Below, piece after piece: positions 1 to 6,145 of a stretch of DNA of 7,711 nucleotides. Source of the DNA: Clostridiales bacterium (lineage in GTDB: Bacteria > Bacillota > Clostridia > Lachnospirales > JAITVM01); NCBI GenBank assembly GCA_031285815.1, contig JAITVM010000119.1, positions 1 through 7,711 of the forward strand, in the 5' to 3' direction. A program made the translations under genes and the position numbers. Within the stretch, counting starts at the first letter, position 1; each line of letters begins with the position of its first letter. The notes beneath the pieces were generated by a model, which was not told the origin of the DNA, made no database searches, and was given only the letters and a program-made list of their open reading frames with translations.

Positions 1-651
1 TTTAATATAAACGACGGGGCATCTATTGAAGGCGGCATATCATATACCAGCCAAGAAAATAATATTAATATGTCAGGCTCTGCCAATATAAAACAAGACC
101 CTGAATTTAAACAAATGCAGCTGCCGGAACAAACAGGCCCAAATTATTTTAGTATACTTGGCTCTTTAGCCGCAATAGTTATTAGCTGGTTCATTATAAA
201 AACATTCTTCCCCCAATTTTTTGACAACTCAAATATTCTTTTGAAGAGCAAGTTTTTAGAATCGTTAGCACTTGGTGCCAGTTCGATCATTTTATTTATC
301 ATATTAGTTATTTTAGGTTTTTTGGTAGACCCACCCCTTGCCGGGGCCATAATTTCCAGTTATATCTCCCTCTGCCTGGTTTCTGTATATATATCATTGG
401 CTGTTTTTTCAGTAAATATCGCCAGGTCATTTAATTCTATGAATAATTTAGGCTATTTTATAGCAATATGTTTTGTGTCATTGGGCTATACCCTTATTAA
501 AATTTTCATGCCATCATCTATATTGATTTTGGGCCTTATATTAGGCATATTAGGGATTGGCTTTACATTTTCCGGCCTATTGTTTTCCAGAAAAAATTAT
601 ATTGAGAATATGCAGAAAAAACCGCCCGTTGGCTTAGACAATTTTAATTAA
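1..651 (+). CDS. Bactofilin-like, membrane-anchored protein, C-terminal part (5' end outside window)
   Basis: The reading frame is open from base 1, so this is the end of a longer gene; the ATG at 70 is probably an internal methionine, and no Shine-Dalgarno site precedes it. The first visible residues contain GASIEGGISYTS followed by NINMSGSANI. This matches the short repeated turns of polymer-forming cytoskeletal (bactofilin-like) beta-helix proteins of Clostridia, where such repeats precede a hydrophobic C-terminal domain. The rest has about five predicted membrane segments, near visible residues 50-70, 90-110, 114-138, 151-170 and 172-195, then a short polar tail (KKPPVGLDNFN). The likely role is a membrane-attached scaffold or envelope protein; I infer this from the repeat pattern, not from a catalytic motif. 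The gene ends in TAA just before a hairpin shared with the convergent deacetylase gene. The partial membrane-protein call is firm; the bactofilin-like label is moderate. Confidence 0.65.
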   Translation, partial: FNINDGASIEGGISYTSQENNINMSGSANIKQDPEFKQMQLPEQTGPNYFSILGSLAAIVISWFIIKTFFPQFFDNSNILLKSKFLESLALGASSIILFIILVILGFLVDPPLAGAIISSYISLCLVSVYISLAVFSVNIARSFNSMNNLGYFIAICFVSLGYTLIKIFMPSSILILGLILGILGIGFTFSGLLFSRKNYIENMQKKPPVGLDNFN

Positions 652-659
652 CCTAAAAT

Positions 660-694
660 GGCCGGTAACCCACACAGTTAGGGGGTTACCGGCC
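660..694. terminator. Bidirectional hairpin between convergent genes
   Basis: A perfect 12-bp stem, GGCCGGTAACCC (660-671) with GGGTTACCGGCC (683-694), encloses an 11-nt loop. It lies between the stop codons of two convergent genes and can serve both. The flanking T-rich tracts are loose: on the plus strand the T-run starts some 14 nt after the stem, and on the minus strand the stem is followed by ATTTTAGG. Folding is very likely; efficient intrinsic termination is less certain. Confidence 0.75.
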
Positions 695-724
695 TAAAAT
701 ATTAATGTTTTTAAATTTTATTAA

Positions 725-2032
725 TTACCAGCCCCTTGCTTCTCGGTCAATAACATATTCCGTGTCAAACATATGTTTAACCTTTTCGTGCTGGTTCCGT
801 AATGTTAAACCATCAATATTTTTTCTGTCTTCATATGCATAGCGTTCGTAAGATTTTGAATATGGGTACACAGATACACCACAGTGTATATTAAACCCAC
901 CTACATCTATCAAATAATTTATTTTTTCCATGCCTGCATCTTCATGTTTAATAAAATCACCGTAGGGGTACAAGAAAACCCTGGTCGGCCCAACCAGCGG
1001 CTCAACCTCCCGTTTCCAGTCATCTGTATCCTCTTTAAAGTATTCTAATGTAATTTGGGACATGTGTGGGTGCCCATAAGAATGTGACGCAAAAGTCCAC
1101 CCCAAGGATTTCAGTTCCTCTATAACAGGCTTGACTGCTTCAACCTCTATTTCCCGGGTTGGCGACCCTTCCTGTGTCCTATATCCCAAAATGCCCTCAT
1201 ACCCTGTTAATCCAATAACACCACGTGCGCCATCAAATGAAAAATCTGGGTGCTCTTCTAAAAAACGCTCAACAATTGTTATGACCTCTGTATCATAAGA
1301 AATAACCGGGTTGCCGCTTAAGTCCTCTGAATAATTAGCTATTTCGCCTTGTTCATCTAATACTAATTTGTTGTTGCACCCGTCTTCTATCATATAAGGG
1401 TAATAATTTACATCGTCCATAGAAATAACCATGGGCTTCTTTCCCTCCGGGAAATCAAAGCTAACCCGGGCCATGCTGGTAACACCGTTTTCATCTGTTA
1501 CAAAATCATAAACTTTATTTATATCCACTAAAACAAAACCATTATTATAAGCCTGTTCCAACAGCCTCTTGCATTCCAGTGCCGTAGCCATATAGTCGTC
1601 CATGCCTTTTGAGCTTGCATCCCCGTTAAAAGCCCTATCATTATACGCTATTAGCGGATGAAAAAAAATATGGTCAACATAGCCGCCATATGGCACCAAC
1701 ACAGCATCTTCATATGGGTTTTTCTGGGCTATAGGTTCATCAGGCGGGCCAATTTCGGATATAGGGTTTTCTGGCCCCTGCCCTAAATTTTCACCGGCCG
1801 CTTCTGCCGGTATTATTTCCGGGCCAGTGCCTAACCCTGCTTCAGGTACTTCCGGTGTAGGGCTGTTTTCTGAAATTATTGGCTCATCAATATTTATTTC
1901 TTCTGTAAAATTCGTTTGCTCTGCCGCAGGCTTTAATAATGTGCCATCCATAAGCATAGTGTATGCAGCGCTAGACACCCCGGCTATACAAATAGCCGCA
2001 GCAGCCAACAGAAAGGCAGTATTCTTTTTCAT
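725..2032 (-). CDS. Secreted or membrane-anchored polysaccharide deacetylase (CE4-like)
   Basis: The 435-aa protein has an N-terminal signal peptide or anchor (MKKN, then a hydrophobic stretch to about residue 28). An acidic, Pro/Glu-rich linker (about 36-105) comes next, then the catalytic region. NodB/CE4 motifs are visible: a motif 1 variant SMDDV (204-208) with the paired Asp 206/207, the metal-binding HSYGH (317-321), and R351 with PYG (356-358). The family removes N-acetyl (or other acyl) groups from cell-wall or capsular sugars outside the membrane, using a divalent metal. Motif 1 lacks the usual glycine of TFDDG, and over 100 residues separate motifs 1 and 2, including a GLTGYEG segment. 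This resembles a clostridial subfamily; its substrate is unknown to me. The ATG is preceded by GGGAGGGG at about 10 nt. The gene shares the 660-694 hairpin at its 3' end. The family call is secure; the substrate is not. Confidence 0.85.
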   Translation of the reverse strand: MKKNTAFLLAAAAICIAGVSSAAYTMLMDGTLLKPAAEQTNFTEEINIDEPIISENSPTPEVPEAGLGTGPEIIPAEAAGENLGQGPENPISEIGPPDEPIAQKNPYEDAVLVPYGGYVDHIFFHPLIAYNDRAFNGDASSKGMDDYMATALECKRLLEQAYNNGFVLVDINKVYDFVTDENGVTSMARVSFDFPEGKKPMVISMDDVNYYPYMIEDGCNNKLVLDEQGEIANYSEDLSGNPVISYDTEVITIVERFLEEHPDFSFDGARGVIGLTGYEGILGYRTQEGSPTREIEVEAVKPVIEELKSLGWTFASHSYGHPHMSQITLEYFKEDTDDWKREVEPLVGPTRVFLYPYGDFIKHEDAGMEKINYLIDVGGFNIHCGVSVYPYSKSYERYAYEDRKNIDGLTLRNQHEKVKHMFDTEYVIDREARGW

Positions 2033-2094
2033 TAAATTAATCCCCTCCCTTACTTTTAATGCTTTTGTATATTATTTATTTCGGTCTAAAAATA

Positions 2095-2123
2095 ATTATT
2101 ATTACAAAATCATAAACTAGCAA
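2095..2123 (-). promoter_or_regulatory. Candidate promoter for the deacetylase gene
   Basis: On the minus strand TTGCTA (2118-2123) is followed after 17 nt by AATAAT (2095-2100). This would place the start of transcription near 2088 and give a leader of about 56 nt. Both boxes match the sigma-A consensus imperfectly, and the region is AT-rich enough to produce chance matches. Confidence 0.35.
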
Positions 2124-2185
2124 AATTTCCTATGCCAAACAAAATTGCCACATAAATAATACGATAATAAGTATTAAAAAGTTTC

Positions 2186-2328
2186 AGTATTTGCCGAATT
2201 AACCCTTGTAAACAATTAATTAAACAAAACAGCACTTTTAGCATCATGGTTTTCAAGCTTGTTTATGAATTAGAAATTTGTTTTGGGTTTATAATCTCTA
2301 GATAGGGCAGAGTATTGCCCGAATTAAC
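2186..2328. repeat. Spaced imperfect direct repeat in the 2033-2403 intergenic gap
   Basis: AGTATTTGCCGAATTAAC (2186-2203) recurs as AGTATTGCCCGAATTAAC (2311-2328), identical at 16 of 18 positions and 125 bp apart. The second copy overlaps a small inverted repeat, GGGCA (2305-2309) with TGCCC (2316-2320). The 371-bp gap otherwise holds only the candidate deacetylase promoter and the terminator at 2370-2390; I see no convincing gene in it. The repeats could be regulator sites or remnants of decayed sequence. Confidence 0.5.
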
Positions 2329-2369
2329 GAAATGGTTTTACTTTATGTGGAATAATGGTTATATAAAAA

Positions 2370-2390
2370 GCTGCAGGGGTTACCGGCAGC
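2370..2390 (-). terminator. Intrinsic terminator of the 136-aa gene
   Basis: On the minus strand a hairpin of GCTGC plus two further pairs (one G/A mismatch, 5-nt loop) is followed at once by CTTTTTATAT. It starts 14 bp past the stop codon of the gene ending at 2404. The stem, loop and U-tract are the standard Rho-independent form. Its top half shares the 12-mer GGGGTTACCGGC (2376-2387) with the hairpin at 660-694. Confidence 0.8.
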
Positions 2391-2403
2391 CATAAGTACT
2401 CTC

Positions 2404-2814
2404 TTATTTTTTATTTTCTTTTTTATCATCGTTTTTGTCATCTTTAGTAACTATCGATAATATTTTAGGCAGCACAGACAGTATGGACGATACAAGCTCC
2501 GGCGAGTCTTTTGCTATACTTAGGAAAGACATTATGCTGTTCACAATAGAAGGGGCATCTTTTTCGTCATTATCTTTTAGTGCTAATTTAGCGGAAGCCT
2601 TTTTTGGGTCAGCCCCGTCGTCATCTTTATCACCAATGTTAGTTAAAATTGACAATATGTTTTTAGCATCGTCCAAACCCAAATTAGTACTTGACAGCGC
2701 CTTAACAGCTGTGTCAATAGAAGCTTTATTTACTAAGCCGGCAAGGTCCACATCTTTCCCCATAATATTGTCCGCAATATCATCGAGGCCGTTAATAAGG
2801 GATTTAAAATCCAT
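2404..2814 (-). CDS. Small charged helical protein of unknown function (136 aa)
   Basis: I do not recognise this family. The product has no Cys, no signal peptide and no clear transmembrane segment. It appears largely alpha-helical, with amphipathic stretches rich in Ile/Leu/Ser at about residues 50-60 and 89-122. Acidic-lysine segments follow each stretch (GDKDDDG at 61-67; the C-terminal TKDDKNDDKKENKK). The two units NILSILTNIGDKDDD and KILSIVTKDDKNDD look like weak internal repeats. Evidence that it is real: AAAGGAT lies about 10 nt before the ATG, a good promoter lies upstream (2873-2901), and a terminator follows directly. It lies downstream of, and in the same orientation as, the GlmU-like/lipoprotein operon but appears to form its own transcription unit. 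The long plus-strand ORF over the same DNA (2435-3019) has no such signals. Product call: hypothetical cytoplasmic protein. Confidence 0.75.
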   Translation of the reverse strand: MDFKSLINGLDDIADNIMGKDVDLAGLVNKASIDTAVKALSSTNLGLDDAKNILSILTNIGDKDDDGADPKKASAKLALKDNDEKDAPSIVNSIMSFLSIAKDSPELVSSILSVLPKILSIVTKDDKNDDKKENKK

Positions 2815-2872
2815 AAATTACACATCCTTTTGTTTTTACATTCTTGAGCAAAATTTAGTATCTATAAGAATA

Positions 2873-2901
2873 ATTATATATCTTTTGTCGAATCAATGCA
2901 A
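2873..2901 (-). promoter_or_regulatory. Sigma-A-type promoter for the 136-aa gene
   Basis: On the minus strand TTGCAT (2896-2901) and a perfect TATAAT (2873-2878) are separated by exactly 17 nt. Transcription would start near 2866, leaving a leader of about 52 nt. A 15-bp palindrome (2922-2936) sits about 20 bp upstream of the -35 box. Confidence 0.6.
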
Positions 2902-2921
2902 TATCGCAATAGAATTATGTG

Positions 2922-2936
2922 TAGCTTTACAAGCTA
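2922..2936. repeat. Palindrome upstream of the 136-aa gene promoter
   Basis: TAGCTT (2922-2927) and AAGCTA (2931-2936) form perfect 6-bp arms around TAC. No U-tract follows on the minus strand, so it is a poor terminator for the lipoprotein gene ending at 2967. Its place just upstream of a promoter would suit a regulator-binding site, but no regulator gene is visible. Confidence 0.4.
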
Positions 2937-2966
2937 TACTGAAATATCTGTTTTTCGCACAGGTTT

Positions 2967-3662
2967 TTACTGTTCCTGCTCTAATTGGGATTCTATTAAA
3001 CTATCTATATCCCCTTTAATTGTTTCAAGGTCAAGGGTTTCGGCGATTTCCAGTTCAAAACTAGTCTCAATTTCTTCCTCGCTAACCACAACTTTATCTA
3101 CTTCATTTTGGATTGTGCTGGTGAACACATGTTTTACCAGCCCTATATTTTCAGCAAAATACATCGTTTCATAATCCCCGGTGCTCGGTGTAGTTATTGA
3201 AAGCTCCAGGCAATCAAATTCACCCATTTTAGTTGCCACCTTGACGCCCATGCCAGTAATTTTATATTCCTGCCCAGCTGATTCATCCACCCAGCTAGTG
3301 CCTTTTTTTAATGGGCCCTTTAATACCGTAACGCCATACTCTTCTGTCGCGCCCAATGAATCCTCATAGTCTATCGAATTAAAAATATTAGTTAATGTAA
3401 CGCTTTGGGAATCAAATTCAAATATTTCTGTAACCCCGCTATTATTTACGCTGTTGTCCATAAACAATACCCTTTGTAACTTGCTATCCCCCTCATACAA
3501 ATAGTAAACTTCCTGCTTCGCTTCAAAGTCATCTGAAGAGTATACATAATGGTTATATTCCGGGGAAACAAAATACGTTTTTGGGTTGGCCGTAGTTGCC
3601 GAACACGACACAATCAGTAATAACATAGTTATGCTTAGTATAAGTTTCAATTTGCCAAACAT
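2967..3662 (-). CDS. Predicted lipoprotein of unknown function
   Basis: The 231-aa product starts with a type II signal peptide: Lys residues, a hydrophobic core and the lipobox IVSC, with the lipidated Cys at 20. It would be anchored to the outer face of the cytoplasmic membrane. The mature part is beta-rich and acidic. Around residues 110-180 it has a pattern of the type GPLKKGTSW ... CLELSI ... YFAENIGLVKH, common in extracytoplasmic lipoproteins of Firmicutes whose ligand is unknown. The C-terminus is a Glu-rich, probably helical tail (about 195-231). GGAGG sits 6 nt before the ATG, and only 13 bp separate it from the GlmU-like gene upstream, so the two are very probably one operon. No enzymatic motif is visible. 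Lipoprotein status is secure; function is unknown. Confidence 0.85.
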   Translation of the reverse strand: MFGKLKLILSITMLLLIVSCSATTANPKTYFVSPEYNHYVYSSDDFEAKQEVYYLYEGDSKLQRVLFMDNSVNNSGVTEIFEFDSQSVTLTNIFNSIDYEDSLGATEEYGVTVLKGPLKKGTSWVDESAGQEYKITGMGVKVATKMGEFDCLELSITTPSTGDYETMYFAENIGLVKHVFTSTIQNEVDKVVVSEEEIETSFELEIAETLDLETIKGDIDSLIESQLEQEQ

Positions 3663-3675
3663 TTTTAACCTCCGT

Positions 3676-4761
3676 TTATTTTTGTGGCCTTTTCCAGCCT
3701 GCTTTTATAACCTGCCTTGCCCTGGCAATAGCCAGCGTGCCCTCAGGTATGTTATCTGTAATAGTAGAGCCGGCCGCTGTATAAGCATTGACGCCAACTT
3801 CAACAGGTGCAACCAAATTTGTATTGCACCCAATAAAAGTATTATCTTTTATAACTGTCCTATGTTTACAGGTGCCGTCATAATTAACCGTAACTGTACC
3901 GCAGCCAATGTTAGTGCCGCTTCCAACATCAGCGTCGCCAATATAAGTAAGGTGTGGTATTTTTGTTTTATTGCCGACTGTAGAATTTTTTAACTCAACA
4001 TAATCGCCAATCCTACACTGTTCCCCAACTACTGTATTAGGCCTAATATATGCAAACGGGCCTACGGTAGTTTTTTCACCAATTTGCGAATCCAAAATAA
4101 TGCTCTGGTCAATTATGGCGCCGTTTGCTATAGTTGAATTAACTATACGCGAATTTGCCCTAATGACACAATCTTCCCCAATTATTGTTGAGCCTTCAAT
4201 AAACACATTCGGGTAAATTACTGTGTCGCAGCCTATTTTTGCATCGGTTGAAATATAAACCGAATTAGGGTCAATGATTGTTACCCCGTTTTCAATAAAC
4301 CCCATATTTACCCTAGCCCGCAATTCATTTGCCGCTTGCAGTATTAAATATTTATTGCTTAATGGGACAAACTGGGTAACAGCCCCAACAATAATTTTTA
4401 ACGATTCATTAAAATATTTTTCTGTATCCGGCCCGCTATAAAGCTCAGCCTTTATTAAATAAACCCCACTATTTGTGCCATCTGTTATAGTCGCAATATC
4501 TGCGTCAGCCCCAACAAGGCTGTTCAAATCTTCGAGCTTCAGAAACGGCTTATAGACGTCTAACAATAAAATATAGCTTTCTGGCTCAATATCAACAGGC
4601 TCTTCAAAATAAAAAATTTTTTTGCAATTCACAGATTCAGCCAAGCCTTCAACATAGCTGACCATTTTTTTCCCAAGGACCTCTTGCACTTCAATAGGCT
4701 TATTGCAATTAAGGCCATCTTTTTCTAAAGATTTATATATTACACAATAAATATTTTTCAT
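3676..4761 (-). CDS. glmU: GlmU-like glucosamine-1-phosphate acetyltransferase with degenerate N-terminal domain
   Basis: Residues from about 150 to 361 are a left-handed beta-helix acetyltransferase domain typical of GlmU, which makes GlcNAc-1-P from GlcN-1-P and acetyl-CoA for peptidoglycan precursors. It aligns without gaps to E. coli GlmU as I recall it, at a constant offset of 93: R240, K258, H270, Y273, N284, N293, K299 and R347 match R333, K351, H363, Y366, N377, N386, K392 and R440. S405 is replaced by C312. The join to the helix keeps NGVTIIDP. The N-terminal uridylyltransferase domain is about 90 residues short and lacks its signature: the LAAGxGTRM loop reads YKSLEKDGL (9-17), K25 is I23, the metal-binding D105 aligns with Y70, and the QxxxxGT segment is absent. 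It is therefore probably acetyltransferase-only. The start is the ATG at 4761; the GTG nine bases upstream lies inside the GAGGTG Shine-Dalgarno site. It is the first gene of an operon with the lipoprotein. Confidence 0.85.
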   Translation of the reverse strand: MKNIYCVIYKSLEKDGLNCNKPIEVQEVLGKKMVSYVEGLAESVNCKKIFYFEEPVDIEPESYILLLDVYKPFLKLEDLNSLVGADADIATITDGTNSGVYLIKAELYSGPDTEKYFNESLKIIVGAVTQFVPLSNKYLILQAANELRARVNMGFIENGVTIIDPNSVYISTDAKIGCDTVIYPNVFIEGSTIIGEDCVIRANSRIVNSTIANGAIIDQSIILDSQIGEKTTVGPFAYIRPNTVVGEQCRIGDYVELKNSTVGNKTKIPHLTYIGDADVGSGTNIGCGTVTVNYDGTCKHRTVIKDNTFIGCNTNLVAPVEVGVNAYTAAGSTITDNIPEGTLAIARARQVIKAGWKRPQK

Positions 4762-4774
4762 ACCCAACACCTCA
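4761..4774 (-). promoter_or_regulatory. Ribosome binding site fixing the GlmU-like start
   Basis: On the minus strand GAGGTGTTGGGT directly precedes the ATG at 4761. GAGG lies 8 nt from that ATG. The in-frame GTG at 4770 is itself part of this Shine-Dalgarno sequence, so a start there is very unlikely. Confidence 0.7.
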
Positions 4775-4824
4775 ATAAAATAAAAACTTTAAAATTAGCA
4801 GCGCCAAACAAATGATAATAGTTT

Positions 4825-4853
4825 ATTATATTATAATATATAAAATTTTTCAA
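4825..4853 (-). promoter_or_regulatory. Promoter of the GlmU-like/lipoprotein operon
   Basis: On the minus strand TTGAAA (4848-4853) is followed after 17 nt by TATAAT (4825-4830). A second TATAAT overlaps the first copy just upstream, giving TATAATATAATA. The predicted start lies near 4818, with a leader of about 57 nt. A perfect TTGACA also lies at 4866-4871 on this strand, but no -10 box sits at a suitable distance from it. Confidence 0.6.
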
Positions 4854-4891
4854 TTTAGGTTTTTTTGTCAAACCGGTATATAATTTTTTTC

Positions 4892-4911
4892 GCATTTGCT
4901 TTCGAAAATGC
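4892..4911. repeat. Inverted repeat in the divergent promoter region
   Basis: GCATTT (4892-4897) and AAATGC (4906-4911) flank an 8-nt centre that overlaps the palindrome TTTCGAAA. It lies between the two divergent promoters, about 20 bp upstream of the -35 box of the CHR pair. It could be a regulator site; the arms are short enough to arise by chance. Confidence 0.3.
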
Positions 4912-4930
4912 CAAGCCCGATTTTCTATAT

Positions 4931-4959
4931 TTGTGCAAATAATGCTTTTATAATATAAT
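4931..4959 (+). promoter_or_regulatory. Promoter of the CHR transporter pair
   Basis: TTGTGC (4931-4936) and TATAAT (4954-4959) are 17 nt apart. Transcription would start near 4966 with a leader of about 69 nt to the GTG at 5035. Like the divergent promoter, the -10 region is the overlapping double box TATAATATAATA (4949-4960). Confidence 0.6.
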
Positions 4960-5021
4960 ATAGCAAGGTTTAAGTTTTGCGCATTAGTGGCTATCCGGCA
5001 CCTTAAAAATATTTTATCACT

Positions 5022-5037
5022 GGGGGTGGTTTTCGTG
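5022..5037 (+). promoter_or_regulatory. Ribosome binding site fixing the first CHR start
   Basis: GGGGGTGG (5022-5029) is a G-rich variant of GGAGGTG placed 5 nt before GTG 5035. It supports this start over the GTG at 4987, which would add 16 residues not expected at the N-terminus of the family. Confidence 0.55.
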
Positions 5038-5574
5038 AAGGCATTAATTGAAATATTTTGGAGTTTTTTTAGGGTTGGCGCATTAACTTTTGGCGGCGGC
5101 TACTCTATGCTGCCTATGCTGCAAAAAGAGTTCAGTTCAAAGCCGGGCAATATAACTAATGAAGATATCATTGATTATTATGCCATAGCACAGTGCTTAC
5201 CCGGTATTATTGCCGTAAACACTGCTATGCTTATTGGCCATAAACAAAAAAAGTCCGCGGGTATGATAACCGCGGGCATTGGGATGGCTATGCCTTCAAT
5301 AATTATTATCCTAATTATTGCATCATTTATTAATAATTTTACCGGGCTTGAAGCTGTGGCACATGGTTTTAATGGCATCCGGGTAGCCGTTGCCGTTTTA
5401 ATCCTTAATGCTGCAATAAAAATGTGGAAAAGCGGGGTTAAGGACAAAACCGGCATTATAATATTTATAGCAGCCTTGGCAGCGCTTACATTTTTAGATA
5501 TTTCACCTATTTTGCCAGTATTAGCAGGGGCAATATGCGGCGTTGTAATAAAAGAAAGGGGTGCTAAGGCATGA
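5035..5574 (+). CDS. Short-chain CHR-family (chromate) transporter, first subunit
   Basis: The 179-aa product is a single CHR domain with about five or six hydrophobic segments. It shows the family signature GALTFGGGYSMLP (15-27), then QCLPGIIAVNTAMLIG (53-68) and GFNGIRVAVAVLI (111-123). CHR proteins move oxyanions such as chromate out of the cell; the physiological substrate of short clostridial forms is often unproven. Single-domain CHR proteins usually come as adjacent pairs thought to work together, as in Bacillus subtilis YwrB/YwrA. The second gene overlaps this one by 4 bp (ATGA), indicating translational coupling. I chose the GTG at 5035: GGGGGTGG ends 5 nt upstream and the protein then starts at the usual point before FWSFFRVGA. 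The in-frame GTG at 4987 has no well-placed Shine-Dalgarno site. Confidence 0.9.
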   Translation: MKALIEIFWSFFRVGALTFGGGYSMLPMLQKEFSSKPGNITNEDIIDYYAIAQCLPGIIAVNTAMLIGHKQKKSAGMITAGIGMAMPSIIIILIIASFINNFTGLEAVAHGFNGIRVAVAVLILNAAIKMWKSGVKDKTGIIIFIAALAALTFLDISPILPVLAGAICGVVIKERGAKA

Positions 5575-6137
5575 TATATTTATCTTTATTCGCCGAATTT
5601 TTTAAAGTAGGGTTGTTTTCTGTTGGCGGCGGCTTGGCTACAATCCCCTTTCTAAGGCAGCTGATAAATACCCGCGGCTGGTTTACAGAGGCTATGCTAG
5701 TAGATATGATAGCCGTTTCAGAATCAACCCCGGGGCCGATTGGGATAAATATGGCCACTTATGTTGGCTATACAGTAGCCGGGCCGCTTGGCAGCATTGT
5801 TGCAAGCATAGCTATACTAACCCCATCTTTTATATTTATATGCTTTATTGTTAAAGCCCTTGGGGCATTTTCAGAAAACCGGTTTGTAAAAGCAGCATTT
5901 TATGGGCTCCGCCCTGCAGTTGCCGCGTTAATAGCCTCTGCCTTTATTGGGATTATTTTAATAACAGTTTTGAGCCCCGGCCGGTTTAACGGGCCCGGAA
6001 ATTTTTTTAGCATTATAAATATAAAGCAATTTTGTTTATTTACCGTTTTATTTTTTGCCACAAATAAATGGGTTAAGCTGCACCCGGCAGTTTTCATTGC
6101 CGCCTCAGCTATAATTGGCGTAATTTTTAAATTTTAA
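5571..6137 (+). CDS. Short-chain CHR-family (chromate) transporter, second subunit
   Basis: The 188-aa product is the partner half of the pair. It has the same signature in diverged form: GLFSVGGGLATIPFL (14-28), the diagnostic PGP within STPGPIGINMATYVG (52-66), and AFYGLRPAVAALI (109-121), with about six hydrophobic segments. In two-domain ChrA proteins the corresponding halves are fused; separate halves in Bacillus are both required, which suggests a hetero-oligomeric membrane transporter here. The ATG overlaps the stop of the first gene, and GGGGTG lies 8 nt upstream. The PGP motif is complete here, whereas the first subunit has only PG, so the two halves are not equivalent. The gene ends 8 bp from the end of the convergent methyltransferase gene, and I see no clear terminator between them. 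Confidence 0.92.
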   Translation: MIYLSLFAEFFKVGLFSVGGGLATIPFLRQLINTRGWFTEAMLVDMIAVSESTPGPIGINMATYVGYTVAGPLGSIVASIAILTPSFIFICFIVKALGAFSENRFVKAAFYGLRPAVAALIASAFIGIILITVLSPGRFNGPGNFFSIINIKQFCLFTVLFFATNKWVKLHPAVFIAASAIIGVIFKF

Positions 6138-6145
6138 GCTTGGGG

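Noticed and set aside
2246..2305. Short 19-codon frame in the intergenic gap
   Set aside because: It has no ribosome binding site, and frames this short are expected by chance.
2922..2936. Palindrome as terminator of the lipoprotein gene
   Set aside because: The stem is short and no U-tract follows it on the minus strand.
2435..3019. A 194-codon open frame on the plus strand over the 136-aa gene
   Set aside because: It has no Shine-Dalgarno site, and it runs antisense to a gene with promoter, ribosome site and terminator and on across that promoter. The product resembles no family I know.
3586..3993. A 135-codon plus-strand frame antisense to the lipoprotein and GlmU-like genes
   Set aside because: It lies opposite two well-supported genes, and its Cys/Asn-rich product looks like complementary-strand translation.
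4762..4770. GTG at 4770 as the GlmU-like start
   Set aside because: That GTG lies inside the GAGGTG Shine-Dalgarno site serving ATG 4761.
4866..4871. Perfect TTGACA on the minus strand as the -35 box for the GlmU-like operon
   Set aside because: The nearest TATA-like sequence is about 23 nt away, too far; the TTGAAA/TATAAT pair with a 17-nt spacer fits better.
4987..5034. Longer first CHR protein from GTG 4987
   Set aside because: There is no suitably placed ribosome site, and the extra residues are absent from the usual family N-terminus.
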